DNA from: Rotaria macrura | Taxonomy: Eukaryota; Rotifera; Eurotatoria; Philodinida; Philodinidae | Length of the DNA: 64,000 nucleotides | Direction: 5' to 3' | Assembly: GCA_900239685.1 (NCBI GenBank) | Contig: OENT01000447.1 | Location: 51,533-115,532, forward strand | Shown: positions 12,201 to 25,330 of the stretch, piece after piece | Numbering within the stretch: the stretch's first letter is position 1 | Layout of the letters: every line of letters begins with the position of its first letter | Made by a program: the position numbers and the translations under genes | The notes under the pieces: generated by a model | The model's database searches: none | What the model saw: the letters and a program-made list of their open reading frames with translations, nothing else | What the model was told of the DNA's origin: nothing

Positions 12201-14884
12201 TTCCTATATTTTAAATGTAGAGTGATTTACAAAAGAACTTGCACGCATAATTTTTGCTAGTGTGCCGTCAGGCAGCATTCTTTTTGCTCAGTTTTATTAT
12301 GATTTGATAGTTCATGAAGAACACTACGTTGTGATATTATTTAGTAATCTTTTCATTCCTCTTCACAGAAAACTTACAGAACAGAATTCAAAAAATTTGA
12401 AGTAACAAAAAGATTACATTGTAGGATTACACACATGACATAGACATCTATTATCCGTTGAAAAAATCAGAGATTAATGCCACGTCAAACGTAAGATGTT
12501 GAAATACGACAAAAATAACGCATTTGGAAACATAGGTAAATTTCAAAAAAAATCAGAATTGCGGCAAAAATCAACCATCCTTAAAAATCCATTGGAAAAC
12601 TAAGGAACAAGCTTAAAACTAAAGCTCACCATGACAAATGCTCATTGAAGACAATCTCAGCAAGTATGTATTTATATAATCGGAAGAAAACGAAAAACAA
12701 AGCCATGAAAATGTGTAATTTTGGTTTTGGCATCGAATTTTTAGAATTCGGTTCTCTATATTTCTTGCGAAGATACACGGAAAAAACTATTAAAAATAAA
12801 CATTTTGTAGTGTTCGTTGTTGTCTATCAAACCATAATAAAACTAACAAAAAAAGAATGTTGCCTGCCGGGCTGGTCGTGAAAACTACGTGTCCAATGTG
12901 TTTTTGCAAACCACTGTTTATATTTACATATCTAACCGGACCTTTGTGTATCTAAAATTTTAATCATACTTAATTTCACAAAGCTTTGTTTTTGGTCTTA
13001 TTGAATTACAGAAAACAAGTATCACTATAACAAAATAGTGTATTCTTCTGAAATAAAATTGACTAAAAATATGTGAAACGAAACAAAAACAAGAAAAACA
13101 ATCAACAACTGCAATTAATGCTCTTGATTTAAGAAAAACAGTTGAGAAGAAAATTCACTCATGCACATAATGATTCCGTTAGCAAAGAAAAGAAATGCAT
13201 GATAATATTGTTATTTTAATATCGATGAGAATATACATATATATATATATGTTTTAAAAACCGTATAGAGAAGGAAAACACAACAACGTAACCAACGAAT
13301 ATGAAAGTCATAAACAGCATTGTCGTTTTCAACAACAAATTAAGAATGAAATTTGTCATTTGTACAACAAACAAGCATTGCCTGTTTATCATCACTCATA
13401 TATAAATTCAATGACGAAGTGTTTTGTGTTGAAAACTGATAAATGTGATGAACACAAAAGGAAAATGGAATATGTGTACGAGAACAATATAAATGAATTC
13501 GTGAAAGAAATGAATTATTCAATATTAATTACCGTTAAAACTATGCCAAGTCTGACGTTGGATCATGCCAAACTGAGAGAATATGTCATACGAGCTGTTA
13601 ATATTTTATTATTAACATGCGATGAACAATAGAAATCCATGTCAAACCACACGGTCAATGTTCTATTGATGATTTCAACAAAGTTAATTCCAGTGATTAT
13701 TCATACTGAATCTTTTCTGTGTGAATGAAAGCAACTTATTGACAATGAATATTCCCTCAATCTCATTCTATATCCTACGTTACTTAAATGCATCAAGTTA
13801 CTATCGTGGAAAGTAATAGGTAATTATAAATCTGAAGATTTTCTAGTTATTCTGATTAATTCAAATATATGTTCGATTGATTGCTTGAGTTTTCTATTGA
13901 CTTAATCCTTTCGATATATATATATATCAATTGTTAGAAAATTATTCAATACGCACATTCAATAAATTTCATTGCTGACAGACAATGTCATGTGTTACTT
14001 TTGAAATTAAAAAAACAACTCTAAGATAAAATTACATCACACACAATTGGCAGATGGAACTTAGAATAATTCAAATTTTGATACAATCAATTTTTTACTC
14101 GTATGCATTCCGTCTTATATTTTTTACGTTCTGTATTTATATATAAATTGGATTAATGGATAATTATGAATTGACCTAAAAATCATGAACAAAATATTTA
14201 TCGATGATTCAATCCGAAAGTGATGTTCATTTCGAAAATATAATTGTCTCGTTTTGAACAAAGAATCCACCTTGTTTTTTCTTCTACTTTCTGAAGATTA
14301 AATTATACTAAAACACTAGATGTGCAAACAGAAGAAAAAGAAAACATTTACCTAATCATTATTCTTAAAGAAATATTGAATAAACTCAAGCAACTGTAGT
14401 GCATATTAATTGCATCCTAAAAACTAACTAATAGATATAACATGACATTTCATTGCTAAAAACACATGTTGAAAATATATGTAATTGCTACAGGCATACT
14501 CGAGATACAGAATATGAAAAATAATATAGTACGAACAACGGAATTAAAAAAGAATTAGATGATAACTATGAAAGAACTATTTTGACCCTTCTGAAAGTCA
14601 TATTTCATTAGTTCTCAAAGATAGTGTTTTTGTTTGCAACTGACAGAAGACACCAGTGACAAACAAGAAGACATATTTATTCATTCTCAAACATGAAACG
14701 GTATAATAATAATATAATACAAAACAGAAACCAACGCTATTTAAAATTAATGGAAAAACAAAGAAAGGAAAATAGTTGCGTTGTGTCATTTGTACTTAAA
14801 ATTTTCGTCCATAGTTTGAGTAGAATTATAAAGTCGAATAGTCAGACAAAAAATATTCATGAAACTACATTTAGTTTCTGAATC

Positions 14885-14920
<36 letters not shown>

Positions 14921-16532
14921 GTACGCTTGGAAAGATTGTTAAACATTAGCATATGCTATTTTTAACATAACGTTCTAATATTGTTAAAAGCTATCTTTTT
15001 CAAAAAAAAAATATATAGAAAAAAAAACGTTCAAAAGAAAGAAATCTTATGACAGGTGTTTCTTTGTTTTACTGTCAAATGTTCGGATGCATATGTTAAT
15101 CTTATTTTTATAATAATATATTACTCAGTAAATCCGAAAGATTTTTATTGGCAACTATTTTCTTCATTTAGAAATGAAAGTTATCAAACGAAGAAAGAAA
15201 ATCTAGGATGCATACTCATGCATGCTTGTTAATATCGCTTCTAGTGAAGATAATAGAAAGAAATATTTTTTTTTAATTTACAGGCTTTTACTTTCACTTC
15301 AGACAAAAGAAAAGCATTCAGAAATAAATGTAGAATTTAACTGAAGAGTTATAGAACTCCGTTTTCTTTTTGTAATGTCAAATATTATTTTATCACGCTC
15401 ATACACAGATAATTTGTATTCTCTACATTTTCTTACTTCAATATATTTTATTATTTTTTTCTCTTCGCTTTAGAAAGAAGAAAGCTTTGTTTTTCTGATA
15501 TACAAAATATTCTCAGGTGTAATGAAAACTACTACTAGTTGCACGACCATCGAGATAAGTAACACCGGATAACTATTTTTTTAAAGAGGAACAAAGTATT
15601 TTACAAGTTGATATTTCAAACATCCATGATTACCATAATGTTTTTTTTTTCTTATCAACATATTCTTTGTCATTGTTTTATTATTTTCCAGATGAAAAGC
15701 TTTTCAAATTAGAAAACGTTTTTTCTTTTAATTTTTCAAATTTCACTCGACGCCGATGAAAGAAAACAATAATACGAATATCAACTGTCGCCGGCGATCT
15801 ATGCATCGGCTTACACAAAATCTAACTATGTTCAGATAATTATTAAAATGAAGTAGAAAAATGAATGCATAATTTCAAGAGCGTAGGCAATGCTTCTCAA
15901 AGTCTAATGACCATCTATTCCTACGCATCTTACTATTTATAAGAATGCAAGTATGTCAACATTGGAGTGTCTCGTTAGATCAAACCAATGTTTTGATTCA
16001 TAATTTTCATGTTTATTTTAGATAGAAAGAATATGGATTGATGAAGAGTAACATAAGTATGGGTTGAACTCGTCATTTCTTTTGCATTATTTGAATATAT
16101 ATTGTTTAAGTCTTCGAAAAGTTTTCAATTTCAAATAAATCTACGCTTATTATTGATAGGTTTATTAATAACAAAATTTCTTTTGTACTTCAGATAAAAT
16201 TTATTATTATATGTCATAAATTATATTTATTTTAATAAAACAACAGTGAAAGTCATAGAATACACACGCACTGTAAGTATTTAGTTTGAACATGAATAAA
16301 TAGAAGGATAAGATGCAGACATTTTTCTTTCTTTCTTGCAACCTGCTCCTGAGTTCTCTTATCATTCAGATGTTTAATTTTTCTTTCAAATACGGTTTTT
16401 TTCTCTTGAATAAATGAATTGCATGATTTCTATCACCTTTCAAATCTTATATCTATTCAATGAATATCTATTTAGATTAAATGTTGAAGATAAGTTACAT
16501 TTGAAAATAAATTATTTACAATAAAACAAACA
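9209..16532. other. Long gene-poor region
   Basis: I find no convincing gene in this ~7.3 kb. Open frames such as 13360-13632 (plus) are short, unrecognised and overlapped by frames on the other strand. AT microsatellites occur near 11440-11471, 13236-13250 and 14886-14917. The last few hundred bases are the 5' flank of the GPCR gene; a pyrimidine-poor TTTAG at about 16470-16474 is a possible 5' UTR or spliced-leader acceptor. Confidence 0.4.
14886..14917. repeat. (AT)n microsatellite
   Basis: A nearly pure AT dinucleotide run of about 30 bp, the longest in the window. Similar AT tracts flank the foldback elements at 41405, 47051 and 48132, so this may be an unoccupied site of the kind they use. 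Confidence 0.9.
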
Positions 16533-19185
16533 ATGTCCAATAATAATATTGGACCCAGTAATAGAATGGAATATATTCAGAGTATTCTGATGCAAATATC
16601 GATACCGTACATTATTATTGTTTCATTGGTCGGCATTGCTGGTAATGTTATTACAATAGTGATGCTATCGAAACGATCTTTGACAAAAAATTTCAACAAT
16701 TGTACATTAATTGCACTTGGTAAATATGTTTTTCAAAAGAATAAAATAATAACTAGATTGTTATGGCAATTTTTGTTCTATATATATATATTTTAGCCAT
16801 AACTGACCTGTTATTTAATTTAGCACTTGTGTCTCGTTGTTTAAATGATCTAATGGCATTGAATTCTGATCGATTTTGTCATTTATTATCGTTTCTATCT
16901 CATTTAGCTGAATTACTATCAGCTTGTTTTACAGTTCATTTTACAATTCAACGTTTTATTGCTGTTAGATTTCCATTGAGTGTATTTATTGAAAGAAAAA
17001 ATCATTATTTACATTATTTAATTGTAACATTATTTATTCTATTCGGTGTTTCGTATTGCTTGGTACTGATAAAAAAGAATCAATACGAAAATTGTCAAGA
17101 AGAATTACATTTAGATTGGTTTCTATCCGATGCACTTTCATCATTTGTTATACCATTTACAGTGATTGCTGTATTAAATTTATTAATTATATTTCATTTA
17201 AGAAAAACTTGTCGAAATAATCAAGAATTAGAATTAAAAAATCGGCCAAAGAAACCATTTTTACCATTGGGTTCAAGAAGAAAAAGCTTAACATTCGAAT
17301 ATATTTCTCAAACAAGATTATCTGATGTAACAACAATATCGACCACTAAGGTATTATTGATAGGTTAGAGAATAAGAAAAAAAAGAAATTATAGTTTTAA
17401 CGCCTTTGAGCGTATGAAACGAGAAAATCATGTTCAGATTAACTGCGATGAATAATATGAAGTTATTTATATGTTTATTGTTTGTTGTCGTTTTAAAAAT
17501 AAGACTATAAATTAATATGACTATTCTTCATATTTATAAAGATTCATTTCATCTTTATTTTTTTTTCGTTCCCATAGGTTATCGAAGGAAATGACCATAA
17601 ATCCGTTTCTCTTTTTATTTATAAAAATAGAGAATATTTTTTATCGTATCTTACAGTCAATTCTATCTTATTAAAGTTTTGCCAATGTGATGTGTGAAGC
17701 AAAAAATTGATTATCGTTGCCTGGATGTTTTGCCCTCCCTATTTCAGTTATAGTCATAAGCGGTACCTCTCCCGTTACAATGTGTACGCCGCGTTCATAT
17801 ATTTTCTATTTTTCACTGATAGCACAAGCATAGATGTAACTAAAGAAAAATATTAACATGAAGTTTGACATGGATCCTATTGAATAAGAAAAAAGATACT
17901 ACCGACTTTTAATATGATCAAACTATGTTGCACCTAGAACATTCTTATTAATGCACAAAGCTTATTTTCATGTGAGCAATTCTATTTTTCCGAAAAACTT
18001 ATGAACCGATGTCTGGATAGATTAAACTCAAATAAAAATTAGTTTTACTTGTAATTATATGACAGAAAAAAGTTTTGAATATTAATAATAGGAATTTGAT
18101 CTTGTTTCGCAGGAAAATTTGATAAAGAAAAAAACAAGTACTTCGAATCAGTGCCATGAAGGTGAATGTAGACAATCAATAAAGACAGTTTGTTTGCTTT
18201 TACCGATTTACTATACGACGTATACTCAAATTCAAACATATTACAGAAGGAGAAAGACATGATTGATGATATTTTACTTTAGGAAAACATGATTAATTCC
18301 AGTTTAATATTGAGAAGAAGTTTTAGTAAACTCTCGAGGCTCTGAAATTCAATACAAAATTGTCGAACTCTGTTCTAAGGTGTAGCTAATCAACTTTAAT
18401 GACCATGCTCGTATATGTAGATGAACTCTGAAAGGATTCATTTGATCTTCGCAAAACATTATCTATTCCATATGTTTATATTAGATTAGAAAAACTGAAA
18501 TTGGGATCCTATTTATTTTCCTATGAGTTCTTAAATCAGAGTTCATAGTCTCATATTAAGAAGGTCTCATAATGATAGTCTTGAATAAATTCAATTCTAT
18601 AATACACTGTATCATATTATCTTTATATTTCAGAGTTCGAAATATCCAGTATCGGGAAATGAAGATACTAAAGAACATTTTCTAACTGTTGGCGTTACTC
18701 CTAACCGTACAGCTTCAATACGTTCAACAACACGTTCTCATGCTCAATCACATCGTGTAACACGTATGCTTATATTGGTTTCGACTATTTTTCTATTACT
18801 CAATGCTCCTTCACATATATGTTCAATTGGCTTAAAAATCTATACATTAAGGAAATCTCAATTAATAAATAATTCCGTTCAAAAATATTTAAATCTAACT
18901 AATAAAATGAATGAAACAACGTCAGCTATAAATGAAAACCCAAATTATGCTTATAAGATTGCAACCATTGAAAGAGAAAATCTATCAATAATTAATTTAA
19001 ATTTTTTTCGTATATTTTATATTATTGTTGTTATAACACAACATATATCGTACTTATCCTATTCAATAAATTTTTTTCTTTATTCATTTTGTGGAATGAA
19101 ATTTCGTCGCGAACTTCTGAAATGTTTATCGCGTTACGGAAAAGACGGGCAACAATTGCAAGCATCACGTGTTATAACAACATAA
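16533..19185 (+). CDS. Class A (rhodopsin-like) G-protein-coupled receptor
   Basis: Three exons, 16533-16719, 16797-17350 and 18634-19185, with phase-compatible GT..AG junctions and a 1.28-kb second intron; about 430 aa. Seven membrane segments are visible. TM1 carries GIAGNV, TM2 reads LAITDLLFNLAL, and TM3 ends in QRF where the family usually has DRY. TM4 and TM5 follow, with Cys residues before TM3 (FCHLL) and in the second extracellular loop (ENCQEE) placed for the usual disulfide. After a long third loop rich in Ser/Thr/Arg come TM6 (IFLLLNAPSH) and TM7 (SYSINFFLYSFCG, a variant NPxxY). The overall look is that of FMRFamide/peptide-receptor-like orphan GPCRs, but the ligand cannot be inferred. 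The changed DRY and NPxxY motifs may alter G-protein coupling. The gene appears intact. Confidence 0.9.
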
Positions 19186-22100
19186 AATTAGTTTAAAAAT
19201 TTAACAATACATAAACAAAACAAAACAAAAATACCAAAGGCAATTCAATCTGTATTGTGCAAGCTTTCTGTTTGTCAAATAGTTTTTTTTTCTTTTTGTT
19301 TCAATAAATCTATTTCGTATACGAAGTCAAAAGCTTTGAATTATTGAATCTAGAATAGATCTATACACTTTTATCGAACGTAGTCGTATCATCGACTGAT
19401 GAACTACTGGAGCCAGTTTGTATTGTATGGAGAAAATCTATCATTCAATAAATGTATGTTTTCAGATCTATCGTTCATGATATTAGTCACAAGTATTCAT
19501 TCGTCCGAAATATATTCAGTAGTTTGTAGATAACTACGTAGAATTGTCGTCAAAGAATTTTTTCTAACGTGAACATTGTTAAAAAGGACACTTTAGAAAC
19601 CTTCTTAGTCATATGATTCATAGATAAATTCGTATCTTCGTCTTTGGTAATCACCATTGAAACTATTGTTTTTCTTTATTAGTCAAATATTTGATGTCGT
19701 TACTCGTAAACTATTTCGATAATGAATATGTCTCGGAGTATTTTAAACAATTTTTGAATTTCTCACACGAATAGCCACGTTTGATTTCAATGTCAAGTTA
19801 TAATCAATGAACTGAAACTGTTCTCTTCTCATTTTTATCCATCACAACCGAACAATATGGTACTTTCTCTGATTTGGGCATTCATACTATCGATTAAACG
19901 TATCAAAACCTAAGATGTTCGTCTGGAAGAGAGCTAAGAGTGAAATGTGAAAAAGTCATTGCAAATATGTTTCTCATAACGTATATATATATTTGAACTA
20001 ATGGCAATGAAAAAATAGTCAGAATAGAATTGACAAAGATCAAAATAGTGAAGAAAAAGTCTTGAAAAACCAATATACAAGATTTTAAGTGTAGAATAAG
20101 AAAAAGTCATAAAATCAATATCATTAGTTTCTGACGTTATACCATATTAAATATTGTCTACTAGAAAAACTCCTATGCAATCATATCTAAACAATCGTAT
20201 TAAATTTTGTCAATGGCGGAAGCCAACAAGATATCAATTTAAGCTAATAGACATGATGAACAATAGGAACATCTTCATTGACTATGAATAGTCTGAAAAA
20301 TAATGTCAGTCTTAGTTTAGGAAGAAGGAACAAAATGCAGTTTCATGAGATTTTAAAAATCTGTATGTGCTGTTCACTTATAGTAACAACAAGAAAAATT
20401 TCTCTCACATTATAGTTCTATATTGAAACAGTTCTAAATGAGAATAGAGCGAAGCAATATTCTAATTTTTCTGCACTGCATTCCTATTACAGAGGTCCTG
20501 CAAATTGATCAGAGTATACATAATCCACTTCGTTATTATAGTTGTAGACGATAGAATAAAATATTTTGAAGAAAAAATTTCACAAGAAATCGAATATAAT
20601 AATATTCACTTGATGAGTTTAAATTACAAAGTCAATGCTTCAGATTGAAACTGAATTACACTGTCTTCTATCCTTTTTTTCTCGTGTTCATGTGCTGATA
20701 AACTAAGTCTACCAACAACACTGTAATGGCTTATCTTGCTTGAACTTCATTGGATCGCGATGAATATTTTCTTGACAAAAGTGAAATTTCGCTCCAATCA
20801 TTTATATTTCTAATGATCGTTCAAAGTTTTTTCAGATTTTCAACGAAAATTAAAAAATAAAACATACAGTTCTCTATGTTTTTACAACTAAAATAAATAT
20901 TTGATGTTGATATGAAGCAGAACACATTAATAAATTTTCAAGTTTATACTTTATCAAGTAAACATGACTCATGTCTACTAGATCATTTGTTCAGAACGTA
21001 TGATTTATTTTCTTATAATTTATCTTAGTTACGGTTCTATGAGTACTCAAAGTATCACATCGTAATGTGAAGATTTCATTGTGCGTGGATGAATTGTTCA
21101 TCTTGACGAGTATTTTGACAATGACTTTTATAAAAGTTCAATTAAAATTTAGTCAAATCTTTTCAGAATTTTCACTATTACACTAAATACTATTTACAAA
21201 CTGAATGAAGGACATTGAAATTCAATTGAGACATGTGTCGTGTGCTTCCCGTAACTTCGAATATATGTTAAATCCACGAGAAAAATCTATCGCGTTTACA
21301 TTTCTGCCGGCGACTTGTCGTATTATTGCCATGAAATTATTATTGCTTTTTAAAAAACTATTTTGCAAACACTTCTATAATGGGTCTTGCTTGCATCCGT
21401 ACAAGTCTTAGCAAATATTCTAGACTGTAAAATCAGTATTTCTTTCTCGGACAAAAGTTTGAACAACTCAATCAATTTTAAATATGAATAACAAAAGAAT
21501 CAACTATCGATCATGAATTACTTTTAGTATGATGTCATAGACAAATAGAAGAAAAAGAATTTTAATTTCGATGAAATTGCATTCTTGATTTTCATAGATG
21601 TTTGTCAACAGAATTCGAATGTGTAGCAAAAGGCTTTTGGTAAATTTTATAATGAAATAAAATATTTTTCCAACTTAGAATAGATTGATCAACGTTGAAA
21701 ACGATCAGATTATTAAATCACATACACCTGGTACGAGTTGTAAAAATTGCGTCCTTCACTATTTTGATTAGAAACTAATAACATGAATAACAAAGTGTGA
21801 ACCATTTATCTTTTATTCTGATTGAATCAAATTAAAAAAATATGTATTGAACATAATTAAGTCGACAATTAGATGTAATCAACACATGTTGACATGAAAA
21901 TCACCCGTTAATATGATGGAAATTTACATCTACTTGTCAATGAAAAGCACCAAATTAATAGTTTCTCTACATTACGGTCGTTTCATATTGAAAAATGAAT
22001 TCAATATTTATCGTCATTTAATAACAATTTCGGTATTGTTCAATTATATAATATTGCTGCTTGAATTCTATACTAAAAAAAATAAGAATAGTAGTGATCG

Positions 22101-22484
22101 GAGAAAGTAGGTAAAACTTTTGTCAAGTAAACGGTAAATGGAAGAAATTTCTGCTTATATTCATTTAGACTATAGGTGACAGGAAACAATTAAACAACAC
22201 GATTTTTTCTTCGTCCTTTTTCTGTTTTCATTTTTTTTCTCTTGTAAGAATGTTAATAATTAAACATATATATATATATATACATTGATAAGAAGAAAAA
22301 AAATAAAAGAAACACACCTAATACAAATGGAAGGCAATAGCAATCCATGAATATCAGTCGATTTATCTCATGTATTAATGTTCAATTAAAATTTAAACAA
22401 TTATATTCAATCATAGAATTCATTCACTCGAATAGGTTATTCTAGTCGTATAAATTATTCCGAATACTTTTCTTGCTATTGGAA
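19186..22484. other. Intergenic region
   Basis: The first part is the 3' flank of the GPCR gene, with AATAAA-like signals near 19300. No exon with recognisable content follows. An AT microsatellite lies at 22262-22282. The short frame at 21205-21411 (plus) has no recognisable motif and I do not call it a gene. Confidence 0.4.
22446..22457 (+). promoter_or_regulatory. TATA-like element upstream of the cysteine-rich peptide gene
   Basis: The sequence CGTATAAATTA lies about 30 bp before the ATG at 22485. That is TATA-box spacing for a very short 5' UTR. Confidence 0.4.
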
Positions 22485-22769
22485 ATGTTACTATTATTTA
22501 TTCTTATAATTATTATTCGGATACCATCTTCATCTGATGCAGCTGTATTATTTTTTCATAGAAAATTAGAACACAAATTACGTTTTCATTCAAATCAACA
22601 AGAAGATAATGCACCATCGATGCCAGGAACTGTTTTGACACATTTTCAATGTGATTCCAAAATAAGCCCATTCATAGGTGTTGGTTTTGGTTGTTACTGT
22701 CCGGGTGCATGGTGTTCAAATAATAATCAATGTTGCTCACAAATGTGCTATAAAAAAACTTGTTATTGA
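22485..22769 (+). CDS. Small secreted cysteine-rich peptide precursor (knottin-like)
   Basis: A single-exon frame of 94 aa from the first ATG. Residues 1-15 are a strongly hydrophobic signal peptide (MLLLFILIIIIRIP) with likely cleavage after the Ser/Ala stretch. A hydrophilic propeptide-like segment with a dibasic RK follows. The last 40 residues hold eight cysteines at about 56, 70, 72, 77, 83, 84, 88 and 93, spaced C-x13-C-x-C-x4-C-x5-CC-x3-C-x4-C. The adjacent CC followed by C-x3-C-x4-C resembles inhibitor-cystine-knot or whey-acidic-like disulfide folds. Such peptides serve as defence peptides, protease inhibitors, channel ligands or hormones, and nothing here decides among them. I do not recognise a specific family. 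Confidence 0.65.
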   Translation: MLLLFILIIIIRIPSSSDAAVLFFHRKLEHKLRFHSNQQEDNAPSMPGTVLTHFQCDSKISPFIGVGFGCYCPGAWCSNNNQCCSQMCYKKTCY

Positions 22770-23950
22770 TTTTTTGTTTCTTCTTTAATGAATAGAGCGT
22801 ACATAATGAATTATTAATGACGTCTAAAAAATTCTGTTAATTTAGAATTAGAAATGAAGGACTCAACGCAATATCTATTGGACAATATATATTATAACGA
22901 TGTTGAAAACGGAGAATTAAACAACTATCATACAAGTACGATGAGCACAACTCTTATTGATGAATATGACAAAATATGCTTATTATTAAATGTATTGATT
23001 TTGTAAAAAATTGATAATAAAATTAATCGGATGAATTATAACAGAAAAAAAAATGCATTTTTCATGTTGGCAAGCAAAATATAGTAATAGTAATGGATAC
23101 AGAAATCATCTTTCATACTAGGATGATGTGCTCCGAGATGATTACGTATTGAACCTAACAAGGGACGATGTACCAATTCCTGTAATCTGGCTGAAGAGAC
23201 ATAGTTTTTTTTTCCCATAGAGAGATGCTCTTTTTGGGAAGATTTTTGAGTGAAATATCTCAAAGAGCAATGAGAAAGAAAAAGTATCTAGAAAATAGAT
23301 ATTCAAAAAATAATTTATTTATTCTGGTGTTGTTTACCTTGATACACATGTTATGATTCAGGATGTAGAGAAGGAAAATTATTGAGATATTACTAAGTAC
23401 AGTTAGAATCGTATTGAAATTTGATTTTCGTTTAGAAGTTTCACATCTCTTGCATTGATTACTTAAATGACATATTCATACGGCGGAAAACGTCTTCATT
23501 CGGTTGATTAAGTACGAAGCTTCAAAATGTAATCTATTAAACGAGAACTTGTCTATGATATTAAATCTAAACTGAAGAATTTCAACTGTTATTACAACAA
23601 ACTAGTGATTATGTGATGCATCGAATTCTTTAGCCATTAATATTTGTATAGTGCAAAGTAATTAAGAGGTTCGCTTTTTTCTCATCAATTGCGTGAACTC
23701 TGGTATTTATGGAATGATTTCTTTCATCATGTTTTTCAGTTGTAAAGAATCATCTGAGAGTGTTACACATGAAAATAGTTTCTGTCAAACAATAAATTAC
23801 TTCCTTATTCACATGATCTCGCATAACGAACCAAACATATCCATAGAAAAATATGCATCACTAGAATCATGCCAGAAATGTGATTCTACTTGGAATACTA
23901 CTCGTAGAATACATCATCTGCTTTTTTATTTCAAAACGATCTGAAATTAT
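22770..23950. other. Intergenic region with unclassified frame at 23693-23944
   Basis: No supported gene. A plus-strand frame at 23693-23944 contains CQKCDSTW and other Cys/His-rich bits and sits just before a MULE-like remnant. It could be part of the same broken transposon, but I recognise no domain in it. Confidence 0.35.
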
Positions 23951-24183
23951 CGGTACACCGACAGTTGAACCCCGACAATTGAACTCCGACAATTGAGCTT
24001 TCATTGATGCATAAGGCAATAAACAGAATCAACATCTAACCATGTGCTTTTATGAAGTTTGAAAATGCTTGCAAATCTGCCACTTATCATGTTGTGAATG
24101 ATTCCTTGATATTCGCGTCTATGAATACGACGACTATCTTTTCAGAAATGAACAAATATTCGCAAATATCTATTATGATGTCT

Positions 24184-24560
24184 AGCTTAGAGTTTGTCGT
24201 CTGTTTCGACGATAATTTTTTGGAGCGTTCATTTCGAAACAATCGACGTTGTGCTCCTCGCTTGTCAAATTCGATGTGGAACTGTTTTTCGAGAATGAAG
24301 CATCAGCTGCGTCAAACGAACAACTCATCAGAATGCTGGCACAGAGCTATTCAAGTAGTGTGATCCATGATCTATTTTCACGAGAGAGTTGCACATAAAT
24401 TTTGTTTAGTCAGCGCGAGGAAACCCATGAATCTATGAATCTATGAATCTATCAAAGACTTGAAAATTGAACAGCAAAGCGAATCCGATAATGGCTGAAC
24501 AGTCGCAAGCTGCGGTTGCTAAATTAAAAATGTGAGCGAAATACGAGCTGTTGGATTAAC
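24184..24560 (+). pseudogene. MULE-like transposase C-terminal fragment
   Basis: Residues resembling a MULE transposase tail: an acidic/aromatic stretch, then APRLSNSMWNC, RQTNNSSECWHRA, and further on IKDLKIEQQ before a stop. The catalytic DDE region is not found upstream, so only the tail survives. The motif match is from memory of the family pattern. Confidence 0.45.
24427..24452. repeat. Short tandem repeat, unit ATGAATCT
   Basis: About three direct copies of an 8-bp unit inside the MULE-like remnant. Confidence 0.8.
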
Positions 24561-25227
24561 AATTACAATAGTTAGCTTCAACTTTTCATTTAATTTCAAG
24601 CGATTTGTATTTTAAACGAGCAAGAACTCTATTTAATTTTTGATACGAGTGTAGATTTATTCAAATAAAATTATCTTGTTCTATTACTTTACTTTTTTCT
24701 TGATACGAGGCTCCATTGTCGGGAGCTCAACTCTCGGGTCACCGAAATTAACGAAAGCTAAACATGAGTTCCCGTTTTTTTATTATTCAGCATTTTGATT
24801 ATGATACGGAATTTCTACGCTAAATCATGGAGTCTGAAATTCATCCCTCTCAATCATACTTGATCGGAAAAATTTCCATAGTCGCTTTTACAATATCTGC
24901 TCATTAGTTCATACGACATTTGTCCAATGATTTCGGTGGATTTCAAAACTAAAAAGACTTGTGACAATCCATGCCATAAGTACTTGGCCTATTTCTCAAT
25001 TGATGAAGTTTATTCGAATAATCTCATATCGTTGTACTGCACGGATTTTGGAGATATTACACACTGAGTTCGCTTGGATGTATGCAAAAAAAATATTTGA
25101 AATCATAAGAAATACAAATGCCAGTGTATTTTTCTCTTAGATATTCTAATTACAGCTCTGGCGACTTACATTATCATGACTTGATATGTTATCTTGAGTA
25201 TAGCATGTTCATGCAAATTATTATGAC

Positions 25228-25330
25228 TCGAAACTAGAGACCTGCGAGCCAAACTTTCGATTGTCCCGTCCCGTAAAATTTTGAATAGTCCCGAAAAATC
25301 TCGTTTGTCCCGTTGACAAAAAGTGTTTAG
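25228..25330. repeat. GTCCCG-rich dispersed repeat, copy 1
   Basis: Reiterated GTCCCG motifs separated by T/A-rich spacers (TTGTCCCGTCCCGTAAAATT). A second, better-preserved copy lies at 26148-26275. The G+C-rich motif stands out from the background and looks like the end region of a decayed non-autonomous DNA transposon. Confidence 0.5.

Larger units (their letters stand above)
23951..24756 (+). mobile_element. Decayed MULE-like transposon with TIR-like ends
   Basis: The ends are related in inverse orientation. The left end (from 23951) starts CGGTACACCGACAGTTGA and repeats GACAATTGAACTCC; the right end, ending near 24756, reads inverted as CGGTGACCCGAGAGTTGAGC. AAATTA flanks both sides (23943-23950 area and just after 24756), a possible imperfect target duplication. 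Inside, a plus-strand frame (24184-24363) contains WNCFSRM and RQTNNSSECWHRA. These resemble the (L)PRTNN..EGWH motif near the C-terminus of Mutator-like transposases found with FLYWCH fingers. Stops follow (for example at 24492-24494), so the element is a remnant. Confidence 0.5.

Noticed and set aside
13360-13632. 90-codon plus-strand frame with charged translation
   Set aside because: No recognisable motif, no splice partners, overlapped by an antisense frame; too weak to list as a gene.
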